Shown: positions 8,472 through 16,614, counted from the stretch's first letter. The stretch: 64,000 bases of DNA from Ruminococcus sp. AM22-13 (GCF_003471165.1 NZ_QRIL01000005.1:1-64000); one strand, 5' to 3'. Program-made: numbers and translations. The notes: generated by a model not told the origin, from the sequence alone.

Positions 8472-8891
8472 TCAAAACCAGTTAGCTTTTTCTTCCTTGA
8501 ATTGTGGGATGTCGCTGTTTTGATAAGGATTGTAGTTATTCAGATTACAACCGAACTCCCTTAGAAATCTAATTTTGTTGTCCGTTGTCCATTCAACAAG
8601 TGATATTCCTTCAAATTCCTCTATACATCCGCTGTCCATCTTGTTCTTAAAATACCATTCAACAATAGTCTGATTTTCCTTGTGAAAAAACTGTTTTATG
8701 TCCCATACAAGAACTTTTCCACGAGTATTCCATTCCTTAAACCAGTGTTTTACAGTGACGCGATTTTCGTATTTCGGACTCCAGCTCTCGATATAGATAA
8801 CATCATCTGTGAAAATTTCATCTATGCCTAAGTCTTTTTGTTGTAGCCACATGTCAAACCACAGATGAATTATTTTCTCTCTTTCGTTCAT
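8472..8891 (-). CDS. SnoaL/NTF2-like fold protein
   Basis: A 139-residue protein with the alpha+beta cone pattern of SnoaL-like/NTF2 proteins: an N-terminal helix (REKIIHLWFDMWLQQKD), then DEIFTDDVIYIESW, and strands rich in Trp and Phe ending LVEWTTDNKIRFLREFG. Such proteins act as small isomerases, hydrolases or binding domains. The pocket residues do not show which. It has its own candidate extended -10 promoter upstream and is followed by the DUF1810 gene on the same strand. Confidence 0.7.
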   Translation of the reverse strand: MNEREKIIHLWFDMWLQQKDLGIDEIFTDDVIYIESWSPKYENRVTVKHWFKEWNTRGKVLVWDIKQFFHKENQTIVEWYFKNKMDSGCIEEFEGISLVEWTTDNKIRFLREFGCNLNNYNPYQNSDIPQFKEEKANWF

Positions 8892-8939
8892 CGCTCATCT
8901 CCTCCATAAATGCCGATTCATCTCTCCATTCGTATTGCC

Positions 8940-8948
8940 AGTATACCA
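8940..8948 (-). promoter_or_regulatory. Extended -10 promoter of NTF2-like gene
   Basis: TGGTATACT on the minus strand (8948 to 8940) matches an extended -10 (TG-N-TATACT). It lies about 50 bp upstream of the ATG at 8891. No good -35 is visible. Confidence 0.4.
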
Positions 8949-9031
8949 TGTAGACGGACTTTCTTCCACCAATACATTTTTATTCATTCAAATACTCTTC
9001 CACAAGAGTGTACGACAGCATCTATTCTCTT

Positions 9032-9290
9032 TTACACTCGGATGTCCGTTCCGTCTTTAAAGATGAATTGGATGTCCTCTTTATCGTATACCGCCGCATA
9101 ATCCAGTAGCGCATATCAGGTATCCTCATGAAATTCTGTGTCGATTTCTAGCCTATCTAATTCCGAAAAGAACAATTCAATTTCAGCCTTCTTTCTTCTG
9201 GTATTTCCCCTGGTCCTGTGCCGCCCTTGCGTTTTCCCGTATGCACTGGCGGATCAGTTTTGACACCACATTCATTTCTTCCTGAATCTA
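9032..9290 (-). pseudogene. Serine recombinase, C-terminal remnant
   Basis: Reading the minus strand gives IQEEMNVVSKLIRQCIREN followed by AAQDQGKYQKKEG and a stop. In a shifted frame it continues ELFFSELDRL, FHEDT, a stop, then YALLDYAAVYDKEDIQFIFK and a stop at 9032. This is the coiled-coil and final strand of ICE-type large serine recombinases (family pattern: ELEKQ..LLTEFDE.LW..VVD.V.V..). At least one frameshift and one nonsense codon are present, and the catalytic half is missing. It lies between the DUF1810/NTF2 block and the first 233-bp repeat, and marks an older integration event. Confidence 0.65.
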
Positions 9291-9370
9291 ATCCCGTCCC
9301 TACTCCCACAGGTATAAAAACGGCACCCCATATTGCTATAAGATGCCATTTTCCATCAAATTATCCATCT

Positions 9371-9603
9371 TGTCAACTCGACCTGCAAATATCCAACCTG
9401 TCTACTCAACCTACCCATTTTGCAAGCTGTCAACTCAACCCTCCGTCATTTTTTCATGTAGATATGTTTCCTCTGACAGCAAACTTCTTATTTTTCGGTC
9501 GTGTTGCCCTGTGTCCAAAATCTACTCCACCTCAGAAATCCCTTGTTTTCAAGCCTTTTCCGTACATCTGCTTCTCGACTTTTGACATCAACACGACACA
9601 CTC
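9371..9603. repeat. 233-bp direct repeat, copy 1
   Basis: Ungapped match to 13035-13267 with about 10 mismatches (about 96% identity by eye). The minus strand of its right end encodes HVECVVLMSKVEK. That resembles the end of RlmD-type methyltransferases (this window's RlmD has HVETVVLLS), so it may be a displaced rlmD 3' end or attachment region. Inside are three related blocks at 9371, 9399 and 9428 of the form TGTC(A/T)ACTC(G/A)ACC, spaced 28-29 bp. The two copies bracket a 3.4-kb cassette. Confidence 0.85.
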
Positions 9604-9853
9604 CACATGTGATACTTAGGCTATTTCCAAACATGTCCATACCAATTAAAACACCTTATTTTAGAAAGGTTTGCATCTATTCTATCTTATCAACCTTTTA
9701 TTTCTGATTAGGCTATTTTTCTCAATACAATTATTTCACTACTTATTATGGGAAAATTCATCAAAAGCAGATCTTATGATTGCAACATTTTCCGGTAAAA
9801 GAGAAAAAAACTAAATCATCAATATTCTTAAAATCTGCTCTTTTATATTATCC
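9604..9853. other. AT-rich spacer, no gene seen
   Basis: This AT-rich stretch between the 233-bp repeat and the DUF1848 gene has no convincing ORF. AAAAGCAGAT near 9763 and ATCTGCT near 9833 could pair as a long-loop hairpin downstream of the DUF1848 stop, which would be a weak terminator at best. Confidence 0.5.
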
Positions 9854-10795
9854 CTATAAGTCAAAAAATGATAATTGGCACTCTTTACACGATTTAATTT
9901 TCCGTTCTTTTATTACATCGTCTTGTCCTATTTCTCCAAAAAGAAGTGGCGATAGTGGATTATGCATTTGTGTGTTTCTCATAACTATATTATTATTGTA
10001 GTTTGCATAGCAATACAGGCAACCATTCTTACATGTATTGTAGGTACCAATATCTATACTAGAGACACATCCACATTCCGAACGTTGATTTCGATCTTTT
10101 TCAAGAGCCAATTTGCATTTTCCAATCCTCTCAAAACGTTTTCCGTCAATACAATGTGCATGAGAAATTCCTATTTTTTCAAGTTCAATCATTTCACAGC
10201 ATGTGTCTATATAAAATCCATATTTCTTAGCAATTTCTGAGAATCTCTGCATCATTTCAAACTGTTGCTCTGTTGTTCCTTGTTGAATATTTAATGACCG
10301 CATGTTCCGAGCAGTATTCCGATATAAATCAAGGAAACTTACTGTACACTTTTCAGTATAATCTCCAAGTTTTTCTGCCAATACTTTAAAATATTTACAA
10401 TGATATTCCATGGTATATCTATCATTAAAGAATATCGGATCATATCTCCAAATAACTTTTTCTCGACCTATGGTTTGGGATAATTTTTGAAACGCAGGAA
10501 TAATTATATTATTCTTTGATGGAATATTGGGCTCCACATCTCTGTCATATGCAGTTAGCGTAAATTGAAAATAGTAATTATATTTATCAAGTTCTGAAAG
10601 ATGGCTTAACATTGGTACTGGGTTTTTTGTCCAAAAGACTATCCCATCAACAACATCTGGCGACAGATTTATTTTTCCAACTTGATGAATGTTCATTGGA
10701 TTTCTTACCAAAACATATTCATCCTTAAGCCGCTTAAACATCCATTGTGAATAATACGCTGGAATGTCAGTTCTTCGGCTTGCACTAATGATCAT
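9854..10795 (-). CDS. DUF1848 protein, radical-SAM-like
   Basis: A 313-residue member of the DUF1848 family, recognised by its opening MIISASRRTDIPAYYSQWMF, by VRNPMN, and by VVDGIVFWTKNPVPM. At the C-terminus is CGCVSSIDIGTYNTC followed by CKNGCLYCYANY. Cys255-x3-Cys259-x2-Cys262 is the spacing of a radical SAM iron-sulfur site, placed unusually at the C-terminal end; Cys241 and Cys243 may bind a second cluster. No reaction is established for the family as far as I know. It is 12 bp downstream of a Cys-rich methyltransferase-like gene on the same strand, so the two are probably cotranscribed. The pair sits between 233-bp repeats with a recombinase, which suggests mobile cargo. Confidence 0.8.
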   Translation of the reverse strand: MIISASRRTDIPAYYSQWMFKRLKDEYVLVRNPMNIHQVGKINLSPDVVDGIVFWTKNPVPMLSHLSELDKYNYYFQFTLTAYDRDVEPNIPSKNNIIIPAFQKLSQTIGREKVIWRYDPIFFNDRYTMEYHCKYFKVLAEKLGDYTEKCTVSFLDLYRNTARNMRSLNIQQGTTEQQFEMMQRFSEIAKKYGFYIDTCCEMIELEKIGISHAHCIDGKRFERIGKCKLALEKDRNQRSECGCVSSIDIGTYNTCKNGCLYCYANYNNNIVMRNTQMHNPLSPLLFGEIGQDDVIKERKIKSCKECQLSFFDL

Positions 10796-10807
10796 TATTC
10801 CACCCCC

Positions 10808-11935
10808 TTATTGAACTTCTATTAGTAATTGTGCACTTGAGCAATCTTCCCAAGGCTGATATATTCCATCAAAGAAATTGGGTAATCGAAACAGTACCTG
10901 ACGAGACTCATGTCTCTCGCCATATCTTTGAGCATCATTTCTTATATTATAATCAAAATAAAAAGCTCTATAACTACCATGTAGCTCGGCATCCTTTAGT
11001 TTTTCAACAAGATCCGAGAAATAATCTCTTCCTCTATGTACGCTATTGACATCATTTATTAGAATAACCATCGGAACACCAGCCTGCTTGCGGCTAATTA
11101 TAGTATCTACCAACTTTACAAAAAAACCCTGAATCTCATATATTTGTCCTGTATTATAAAAATGTGAGATTACATATTGTAATATTACAACATTGGCATC
11201 GGAGATAGAAAAATCCTCGGTTACAACATCCCAATATCTGAATTTCGTTTTTCTCACAGTACTTGTCCTATACGAATCTATCTGATCATGAATACGTTTC
11301 CATCTTTTATTTACATCAATTCCTAAATAACTAATCCGCTTATCATACGAATTTTCGTGACAATAACGCTCCAAAGCCATCAAATCAGGGCATACACCAC
11401 ATCCGATAGATAACACATGATAATTGTCGATCTGCTGCAAAGCCTCACTTTTTCTCATTAAATACAATATTTCAGATGCATATTTTACTGTATAGTAACA
11501 AACATAAAAATCAATCATCTTATCACATTCATAGTCCTTCCGCCCATAAGGATATGAACTTGGATAATGTACCTCTTTTAAACACTGCTTACAATTACCT
11601 TCTGGAGTTCCTGGGCAACATAAATGATGATCGCATCTCGTACATTGTGTTTGCGTGTATTGCTGATGACAATATTTTATTATCTTCTTTATCAGCGACT
11701 TTTTCGTAAGGTTCTTTAGTTCTTCTTCTGTCAACATTGAATTATAATATTCATAATTCATACTACTCCCATTATCATTTCCACAATAGGGGCATATATC
11801 ATATTCACGTTCTCTAAAGCCGGGAATTTGCTCATTCACAGTCCTGCGATATACTTTATGACAGGATTCACAAACAGCCAAAGAATGAGCTTCCTCATAT
11901 TCGGTCAATTTATTATTTTCATTGTATGCCAACAT
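10808..11935 (-). CDS. Cys-rich methyltransferase-like protein
   Basis: A 375-residue protein I cannot place in a named family. The N-terminal third has three cysteine groups: CESC (22-25) with CPYC (48-51), which looks like a zinc ribbon; CTRC (98-101) with CC (106-107); and CKQC (115-118). From about residue 173 a Rossmann methyltransferase pattern appears: VLSIGCGVCPD (motif I), YLGIDVNKRW (acidic residue of motif II) and ANVVILQYVISHF (motif IV region). SAM binding is thus likely, and a nucleic-acid or tRNA substrate is plausible for a zinc-ribbon fusion, but this is not shown. The gene follows the recombinase by 73 bp and precedes the DUF1848 gene by 12 bp. Confidence 0.65.
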   Translation of the reverse strand: MLAYNENNKLTEYEEAHSLAVCESCHKVYRRTVNEQIPGFREREYDICPYCGNDNGSSMNYEYYNSMLTEEELKNLTKKSLIKKIIKYCHQQYTQTQCTRCDHHLCCPGTPEGNCKQCLKEVHYPSSYPYGRKDYECDKMIDFYVCYYTVKYASEILYLMRKSEALQQIDNYHVLSIGCGVCPDLMALERYCHENSYDKRISYLGIDVNKRWKRIHDQIDSYRTSTVRKTKFRYWDVVTEDFSISDANVVILQYVISHFYNTGQIYEIQGFFVKLVDTIISRKQAGVPMVILINDVNSVHRGRDYFSDLVEKLKDAELHGSYRAFYFDYNIRNDAQRYGERHESRQVLFRLPNFFDGIYQPWEDCSSAQLLIEVQ

Positions 11936-12008
11936 TATTTTATATTTCCCATCTCCTCGCCCAATTATCTTTTAGTTTTTTCAAATCCCTCAATAAAATA
12001 AATTATTA

Positions 12009-12935
12009 TTATTTGTTCTTTGAGCTATATTTCTTACTTTTTCTTTGATTTCCATTTTTATCTTTCGTAACATTGCTCCTACGGGCTTTCTCAATCTGTA
12101 CTGCTTCAAAAATTTCTTTCGATATAATCGCTGGATTATTATCGGATGCTAAATAATGAACTTCACTATTTCCGGTTTTCAAAAGGCGAACATTCCCTGT
12201 GTATTTTTCATTGCTCAACATGACATCAATAGTTCTCTTACACCATTTCTCTTTTCCAGTAGGTGAAACTATCTTACGCCTTTCCAATTCCCGAATAATA
12301 CCTATTACACTCTGCCCTTGAAGATATAGATCATATATCAGCCTTACGTGTTCTGCTGTCTCCTCATCAATAATTAACTTGCCTTCCGCATCATGTTCAT
12401 AACCATAACATTTTCTATCATATAATTTTGATGTCCCAGATGCTGCCCGCTGTTTTATACCCCACTTTATGTTTTCGCTACGAGATTCGTTTTCTGCCTG
12501 CGCTATACATTCAATAATTGAAATCATAAGAGTACTATCGGTATTCGCAGTATCAAGTTCTTCCTGTTCAAATATGACACGAACACCAAGCAATTTCAAC
12601 CGATTCAATGCATCTAAAATTTCAACGGTATCCCGCCCAAAGCGACTTATACTTTTGGTGAGAATACTATCCAGTTTATTTGATCCACAATCGTTCAGCA
12701 TACGGGTAAACTCTTTACGCGAAGAACCGGTTTTACTTGTCGCAATATCCATGTAGACATCCACAAGCAGCCACTGTGGCGTTGAAGCAGTTATTCTTGT
12801 CAAATGTGATACTTGCGCCGTGAGACTTTTTAACTGTTCCGAACTATTTGTGCTAACACGGCAGTAAATACCTACTCGTTTATCCCGCTTCGGAGGTACG
12901 GGCGGTATAATATGTACTTTAGGATTATTGACCAT
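12009..12935 (-). CDS. Serine recombinase, short form
   Basis: Resolvase-type N-terminal domain with VGIYCRVST (nucleophile Ser28), the SISRFGRDTVEIL motif and the E-helix (ISIIECIAQAENESRSENIK), then a recombinase domain (DRKCYGYEHDAEGKLIIDEE, YTGNVRLLKTG). It ends at residue 308 after KSKKYSSKNK, just where related enzymes enter the zinc ribbon and coiled coil. The enzyme therefore lacks the DNA-binding and control region of full-length large serine recombinases. It could be a natural short form or a 3'-truncated gene. GAAGGAGA precedes the ATG at 12935. It is the first gene of the cassette. Confidence 0.85.
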   Translation of the reverse strand: MVNNPKVHIIPPVPPKRDKRVGIYCRVSTNSSEQLKSLTAQVSHLTRITASTPQWLLVDVYMDIATSKTGSSRKEFTRMLNDCGSNKLDSILTKSISRFGRDTVEILDALNRLKLLGVRVIFEQEELDTANTDSTLMISIIECIAQAENESRSENIKWGIKQRAASGTSKLYDRKCYGYEHDAEGKLIIDEETAEHVRLIYDLYLQGQSVIGIIRELERRKIVSPTGKEKWCKRTIDVMLSNEKYTGNVRLLKTGNSEVHYLASDNNPAIISKEIFEAVQIEKARRSNVTKDKNGNQRKSKKYSSKNK

Positions 12936-13034
12936 GTGCGTCTCCTTCTAAAAAGCCATGCCCTCTAGACTATTTATCATTATCCCAATAATTTCATATG
13001 TTTTTTAGTCTATTATTACCTGTTTTAATCTTCC

Positions 13035-13267
13035 TGTCAACTCGACCTGAAAATATCCAACCTATCTACTCAACCTACCCATTTTGCAAACTGTCAACTC
13101 AACCCTCCGTCATTTTTTTATGTAGATATGTTTCCTCTGACAGCAAACTTCTTATTTTTCGGTCGTGTTGCCCTGTGTCCAAAATCTACTCCTTCTCAGG
13201 AATCCCTTGTTTTCAAGCCTTTTTCTTACATCTACTTCTCGACTTTTGACATCAACACGACACACTC
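13035..13267. repeat. 233-bp direct repeat, copy 2
   Basis: Matches 9371-9603 base for base except about 10 positions. Its right 36 bp lie inside the 3' end of the large serine recombinase gene, whose last residues are VECVVLMSKVEK. The TGTC(A/T)ACTC(G/A)ACC blocks are repeated here at 13035, 13063 and 13092. The arrangement suggests that copy 1 and copy 2 are two junctions made at the same target. Confidence 0.85.
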
Positions 13268-14917
13268 AACGGTACTTTCGTTGTCCCAACAAAGTTCCTG
13301 TGTCTCCCTGTCTCCAAAATACACTGGAAAACGGAACTTTATGTGCTTCAGGAATCTGCCATCTGGCTGCTCCTGCTCGTAAATGTCCACCTGTTCCACA
13401 AAGCTGTTAAGAAATTCTTTCTTCTCCAGGTCGGTGAACTTATCATATAGTTTATCAAAATATAAAAGAAATTGATAGACGTTTTCTTCTGATATTTTCT
13501 GTTGCCGGATATTCAGCAGGCGATTCTTAACTTCTTCTATACTGTTCTCCACGCCTTCAATTTCATCATACAGACGATATAAGCGTGTCTCCATATCCTG
13601 ATATTTCTTTTCATAAAATTTATCCATGATGTCCAGGCTATCCATCTGCTGTCCAAGCCTTGCTTTTGCTCCGGTCAACTGCCTGTACTGTTTTTCCAGT
13701 CTTTCAATCTCTTTTTCTATTTCTTCTGTGTCTATTCTTGAACCGATTTTATTCAGAATTGCTTCTTCAAATTTAGGATTCTTCACCAGTTTCCGAATAA
13801 CTTCTTCCACTGCATTGTTAATCTTCTCTTCGCTCCATTGTTTACGATATCCACATTTATGACCATCTACCAGGCGACGATGTTTACACGCATAATAGAA
13901 ATAATCCTTATATAAGGTTCCGTCTTTCTTTTTCTTTCGATTCACGTTCCCATACATACCGCTTCCACATAACGGGCATCTCAATATTCCGGATAAAATA
14001 TGCTCATGATCGAGACTATGTGTCTTTTCATATTTCACACCTGTTTTTTCCCGTTTTTGATGTGCCAGTTCCCAGTCTGTTTCTGAAACAATCCCTTCAT
14101 GGATACCATCGTGCAGCATATAATTTTCCTGCTTTACAATACGGTATTCATTTCTTGTACCAGATACTTTCTCGTTCTTTCTTCGTCCATAAGCCAGCTT
14201 TCCACAGTATACCGGATTATCCAGAACGCCTTTTATAAATGAAGCGGCAAATGCGTCCAGTGTATTATTCTGTCGTTTTTTCTTTTTATATCCATGCTGG
14301 TTCAGCCATGCAGCAATCGCAGAGATTCCCATATTGGTATGAATAAATTTATCATAGATCAGACGAATAATCTCTGCTTCGTCTTCTGCGATCTGCAATT
14401 CTCCATTTACCAGCTCATAGCCATATGGAGCAAACCCACCGTTCCATTTTCCTTCCCTTGCTTTCTGCTTACGTCCTTCCATTGTCTGAACAAGGATATT
14501 CTCCCGTTCGATCTCTGCTACTGCAGATAAAACAGAAATCATCAGCTTTCCGCTATCTTTTGAGCTGTCAATTCCATCTTCTACACAGATCAGATTCACT
14601 CCAAAATCCTGCATCCTCTGCAAAGAATTTAAAACATCTGCCGCATTACGACCGAATCTGGAAAGCTTGAACACCAGTACAAACTGAACCTCATCTGTTC
14701 CATTCTCAATATTATCCAACATTCTCTGAAATTCCGGTCTGCCCTCTACGCTTTTTCCAGATTTACCTTCGTCTGAATACTCATTTACGATTTCCATATT
14801 CTGAAATTCCGCATATCTCTTGAGTTTTTCTTTCTGAGCATCCAGACTGTAGCCATCTACCTGCATGGTTGTGGATACTCTGGTATATATATCGCATTTA
14901 ATCTTTTTATTCTTCAT
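13232..14917 (-). CDS. Large serine recombinase (site-specific integrase)
   Basis: A 561-residue integrase/excisionase. The catalytic domain opens CDIYTRVSTTMQVDGYSLDA (nucleophile Ser15) and includes FKLSRFGRNAADVLNSL. The recombinase domain follows (GFAPYGYELVNGELQIAEDE, NPVYCGKLAYGRR), then a zinc ribbon (CPLCGSGMYG with CKHRRLVDGHKC) and a coiled coil (EEIEKEIERLEKQYRQL). The product is full length. Its last 12 residues are encoded by the 233-bp repeat, so the gene runs directly into an attachment-like sequence. This is consistent with being the end gene of an integrated element. TTGTCCCAAC copies occur both upstream (14947, 14970) and near its 3' end (13281). Confidence 0.92.
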   Translation of the reverse strand: MKNKKIKCDIYTRVSTTMQVDGYSLDAQKEKLKRYAEFQNMEIVNEYSDEGKSGKSVEGRPEFQRMLDNIENGTDEVQFVLVFKLSRFGRNAADVLNSLQRMQDFGVNLICVEDGIDSSKDSGKLMISVLSAVAEIERENILVQTMEGRKQKAREGKWNGGFAPYGYELVNGELQIAEDEAEIIRLIYDKFIHTNMGISAIAAWLNQHGYKKKKRQNNTLDAFAASFIKGVLDNPVYCGKLAYGRRKNEKVSGTRNEYRIVKQENYMLHDGIHEGIVSETDWELAHQKREKTGVKYEKTHSLDHEHILSGILRCPLCGSGMYGNVNRKKKKDGTLYKDYFYYACKHRRLVDGHKCGYRKQWSEEKINNAVEEVIRKLVKNPKFEEAILNKIGSRIDTEEIEKEIERLEKQYRQLTGAKARLGQQMDSLDIMDKFYEKKYQDMETRLYRLYDEIEGVENSIEEVKNRLLNIRQQKISEENVYQFLLYFDKLYDKFTDLEKKEFLNSFVEQVDIYEQEQPDGRFLKHIKFRFPVYFGDRETQELCWDNESTVECVVLMSKVEK

Positions 14918-14946
14918 AATCTTCCTCGCAGTATAACTCCGTTTTA

Positions 14947-14980
14947 TTGTCCCAACTTTATTTTAGTACTTGTCCCAACT
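14947..14980. repeat. Paired TTGTCCCAACT motifs upstream of integrase
   Basis: TTGTCCCAACT at 14947-14957 and 14970-14980, 23 bp apart, start 30 bp upstream of the integrase ATG. The 10-mer TTGTCCCAAC also occurs at 13281-13290 inside the integrase gene, and in complement at 33160-33169 inside rlmD, where it encodes the LSQQ codons. Could be recombinase binding or attachment sequence. Confidence 0.4.
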
Positions 14981-15089
14981 ATTTTCAATACTTATTTTCT
15001 TATTGACTCATTTCTTTGTCAATCCTATAATTAATACAAAAAATCCTCTAAGACAATAGGTGTTTCACTATCTCTTAGAGGATTTTTCT

Positions 15090-16030
15090 TTAATTTAAAT
15101 GGTATCTGGTAATATTCTTCCAATTTTTCGGGAAACCCATTTTATTCAATAATTCAACTTCGCTTATATGCTCTACCTCTCTGTTTACTCGGTCAATCTC
15201 CTTTATGAGCTTTCTTTTAAATTCCAAAAAATCTTTTCCCGGTAATAGATATCTAAAAGCAATCACCACAGCAAACAGATCCTGTTTTCCTTTTTCATAC
15301 TGATTACCGCTCTGTGGTAATGAAAGTTTTTTATGAAGCGGTGTACCGCAATAGCATCTACTGTTCTGTATGTAAACAGTCGTTCCCCATGGGCACATAC
15401 ATTCCTATATTTCGTGAGAACAGATAGAAACTGCTCCATCTGATGCTGATTCAAAGGTTCAAAGTTTTTTGATACTTTTGATTTTAAAGATTGAGGAAAT
15501 ACTCGGAACATTTTTGATAAGTTTCCAAACGTAAGTACATTTGCCAAAACCCATAATGGAATTTCACCATATGTCTTGCGGTAATAGTTGATATATGTAT
15601 AATCTGTGGTCGTTGCTGCCCGTTTCAAGGTCGCTATCAACTTTACGATTGTTGCATGATTTCTTTTTGTATTATTATAATTATTAGCATCCAGGTACTG
15701 CTTCTGCTCTGCTCCATACATTTCAGTAAAATAGTATGACATCAAAGAACGCATCTGTCGCTCAATCTGCAGTAAATATTTAAAGAACAACTCTCTAAGC
15801 TCTGCATCAAACTTATACAGACTGACTATTTCTTCAAAACTTGTTCCTGCTTTATATTTCTTTGTATTCGATATTCTAAAAAGATGTTTATATCCTCCCA
15901 TAAGAGGAAAATATCCTATTTGCCGTAACATCTCTTCCGCATATTCTCTGTCTTTTATTCTTATTCCCTTTTCATCACTGATCCAGGAAACCTGGTCACT
16001 AAAAGAAGAGAATTTTTTCGGTGTCTGCAT
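15090..16030 (-). pseudogene. Abi_2 (AbiD/AbiF-like) abortive-infection gene, frameshifted
   Basis: Abi_2 family protein of the HEPN class. ATG at 16030 (MQTPKKFSSFSDQVSW) has AAGGAG upstream. Conserved features are IGYFPLMGGYKHLF, the central EIPLWVLANVLTFGNLSKMF, and the putative RNase motif RNVCAH at residues 209-214 (R-N-x3-H). After RTVDAI the frame loses the family sequence. The expected continuation (GTPLHKKLSLPQSGNQYEK to KNWKNITRYHLN) is in another frame ending at 15090. One missing base near 15345-15352 explains it. Such genes stop phage growth by cell shutdown. The catalytic motif lies upstream of the lesion, so a truncated product might retain some function; a sequencing error is possible. 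Confidence 0.8.
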
Positions 16031-16044
16031 CTCATTTCTCCTTA

Positions 16045-16117
16045 AAACAAAAGAAGGAGAGACCCGCAGGCTCTCCCCCGCCTGTAGGCTTCGCAAGTTT
16101 CTACAGAACGATCACTG
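16045..16117 (-). ncRNA. Structured leader RNA upstream of Abi gene (abiF-RNA candidate)
   Basis: Between a strong promoter and the Abi ribosome-binding site the transcript contains two hairpins. The first is CTGTAG/CTACAG (around 16083-16108). The second is GGAGAG/CTCTCC (around 16055-16075), followed by TTCTTTTGTTTT like a terminator. Most transcripts might therefore be short RNAs, with read-through giving the Abi mRNA. A conserved abiF RNA motif upstream of Abi genes has been reported from comparative genomics. I propose this as a candidate by position and shape only. Confidence 0.5.
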
Positions 16118-16122
16118 AGCTT

Positions 16123-16151
16123 AGTATACGTCATTTTAAATGTCCTGTCAA
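16123..16151 (-). promoter_or_regulatory. SigA promoter for Abi leader
   Basis: TTGACA (16151-16146) and TATACT (16128-16123) on the minus strand, separated by exactly 17 bp. This is a near-consensus housekeeping promoter, among the best in the accessory region. The predicted start is near 16116. Confidence 0.8.
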
Positions 16152-16296
16152 TACGCCAAAACATTCTCTGTCATATCAGCTCAAAATTATTCTATGCTAT
16201 TTTTCTCCAAATTATCATTCTTTTTTATCAGCTTTTAAAATTTATTTGATTTAAAAATACATAAAAAAAGCGACAGTCCGATTTACATTTTGTATT

Positions 16297-16431
16297 TCAG
16301 AAAACTGCCGCTTCTTTTTCTTCCTTATTCTGTTTTTCTTCCTCCAACTCCCGGAGGACTTCATCGCCGTACTTATCAATCATCCGTACCAGAAAATCAA
16401 TGCACCGCTCAAATTCAATATTCTGTTGCAT
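16297..16431 (-). CDS. Small acidic/coiled hypothetical protein, 44 aa
   Basis: The ORF begins MQQNIEFERCIDFLVRMIDK, continues YGDEVLRELEEEK and ends in a charged tail EAAVF. GAGGAG lies just upstream of the ATG, which supports translation. The length and helical charged character are like small proteins found beside mobile and defence genes in this group, but I do not recognise a family. The next gene on this strand, the Abi gene, has its own promoter, so this gene need not be cotranscribed with it. Confidence 0.55.
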   Translation of the reverse strand: MQQNIEFERCIDFLVRMIDKYGDEVLRELEEEKQNKEEKEAAVF

Positions 16432-16553
16432 AAGCTCCTCACGTTATTCTTTGATCTGAGCTTATTTTACAGAACCTGCCTGAAAACCATATTGAATAGA
16501 AATTGATTTTAAATTGACACAATCAATTTAAAAATATCCGCATTTTCTTGAAT

Positions 16554-16567
16554 CGAATATATGTTCG
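16554..16567. promoter_or_regulatory. LexA/SOS-box-like palindrome
   Basis: CGAATATATGTTCG differs at one position from the Gram-positive LexA site CGAAC-N4-GTTCG. It lies 48 bp upstream of the TTG start at 16615, downstream of a TTGACA at 16514. It could place the following gene under DNA-damage control. A single match in an AT-rich region is weak evidence. Confidence 0.35.
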
Positions 16568-16614
16568 CATTATGATAGATATACTTAATCTTAACTACGA
16601 AAGGGGAATTTCTA

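Noticed and set aside
9371..9440. CRISPR array
   Set aside because: Only three imperfect short blocks with similar, not unique, spacers; no cas genes in the window.
15090..15398. Separate 102-codon gene
   Set aside because: From PLHKKLSLP onward it is the out-of-frame C-terminus of the Abi_2 gene; the first residues are not family sequence.
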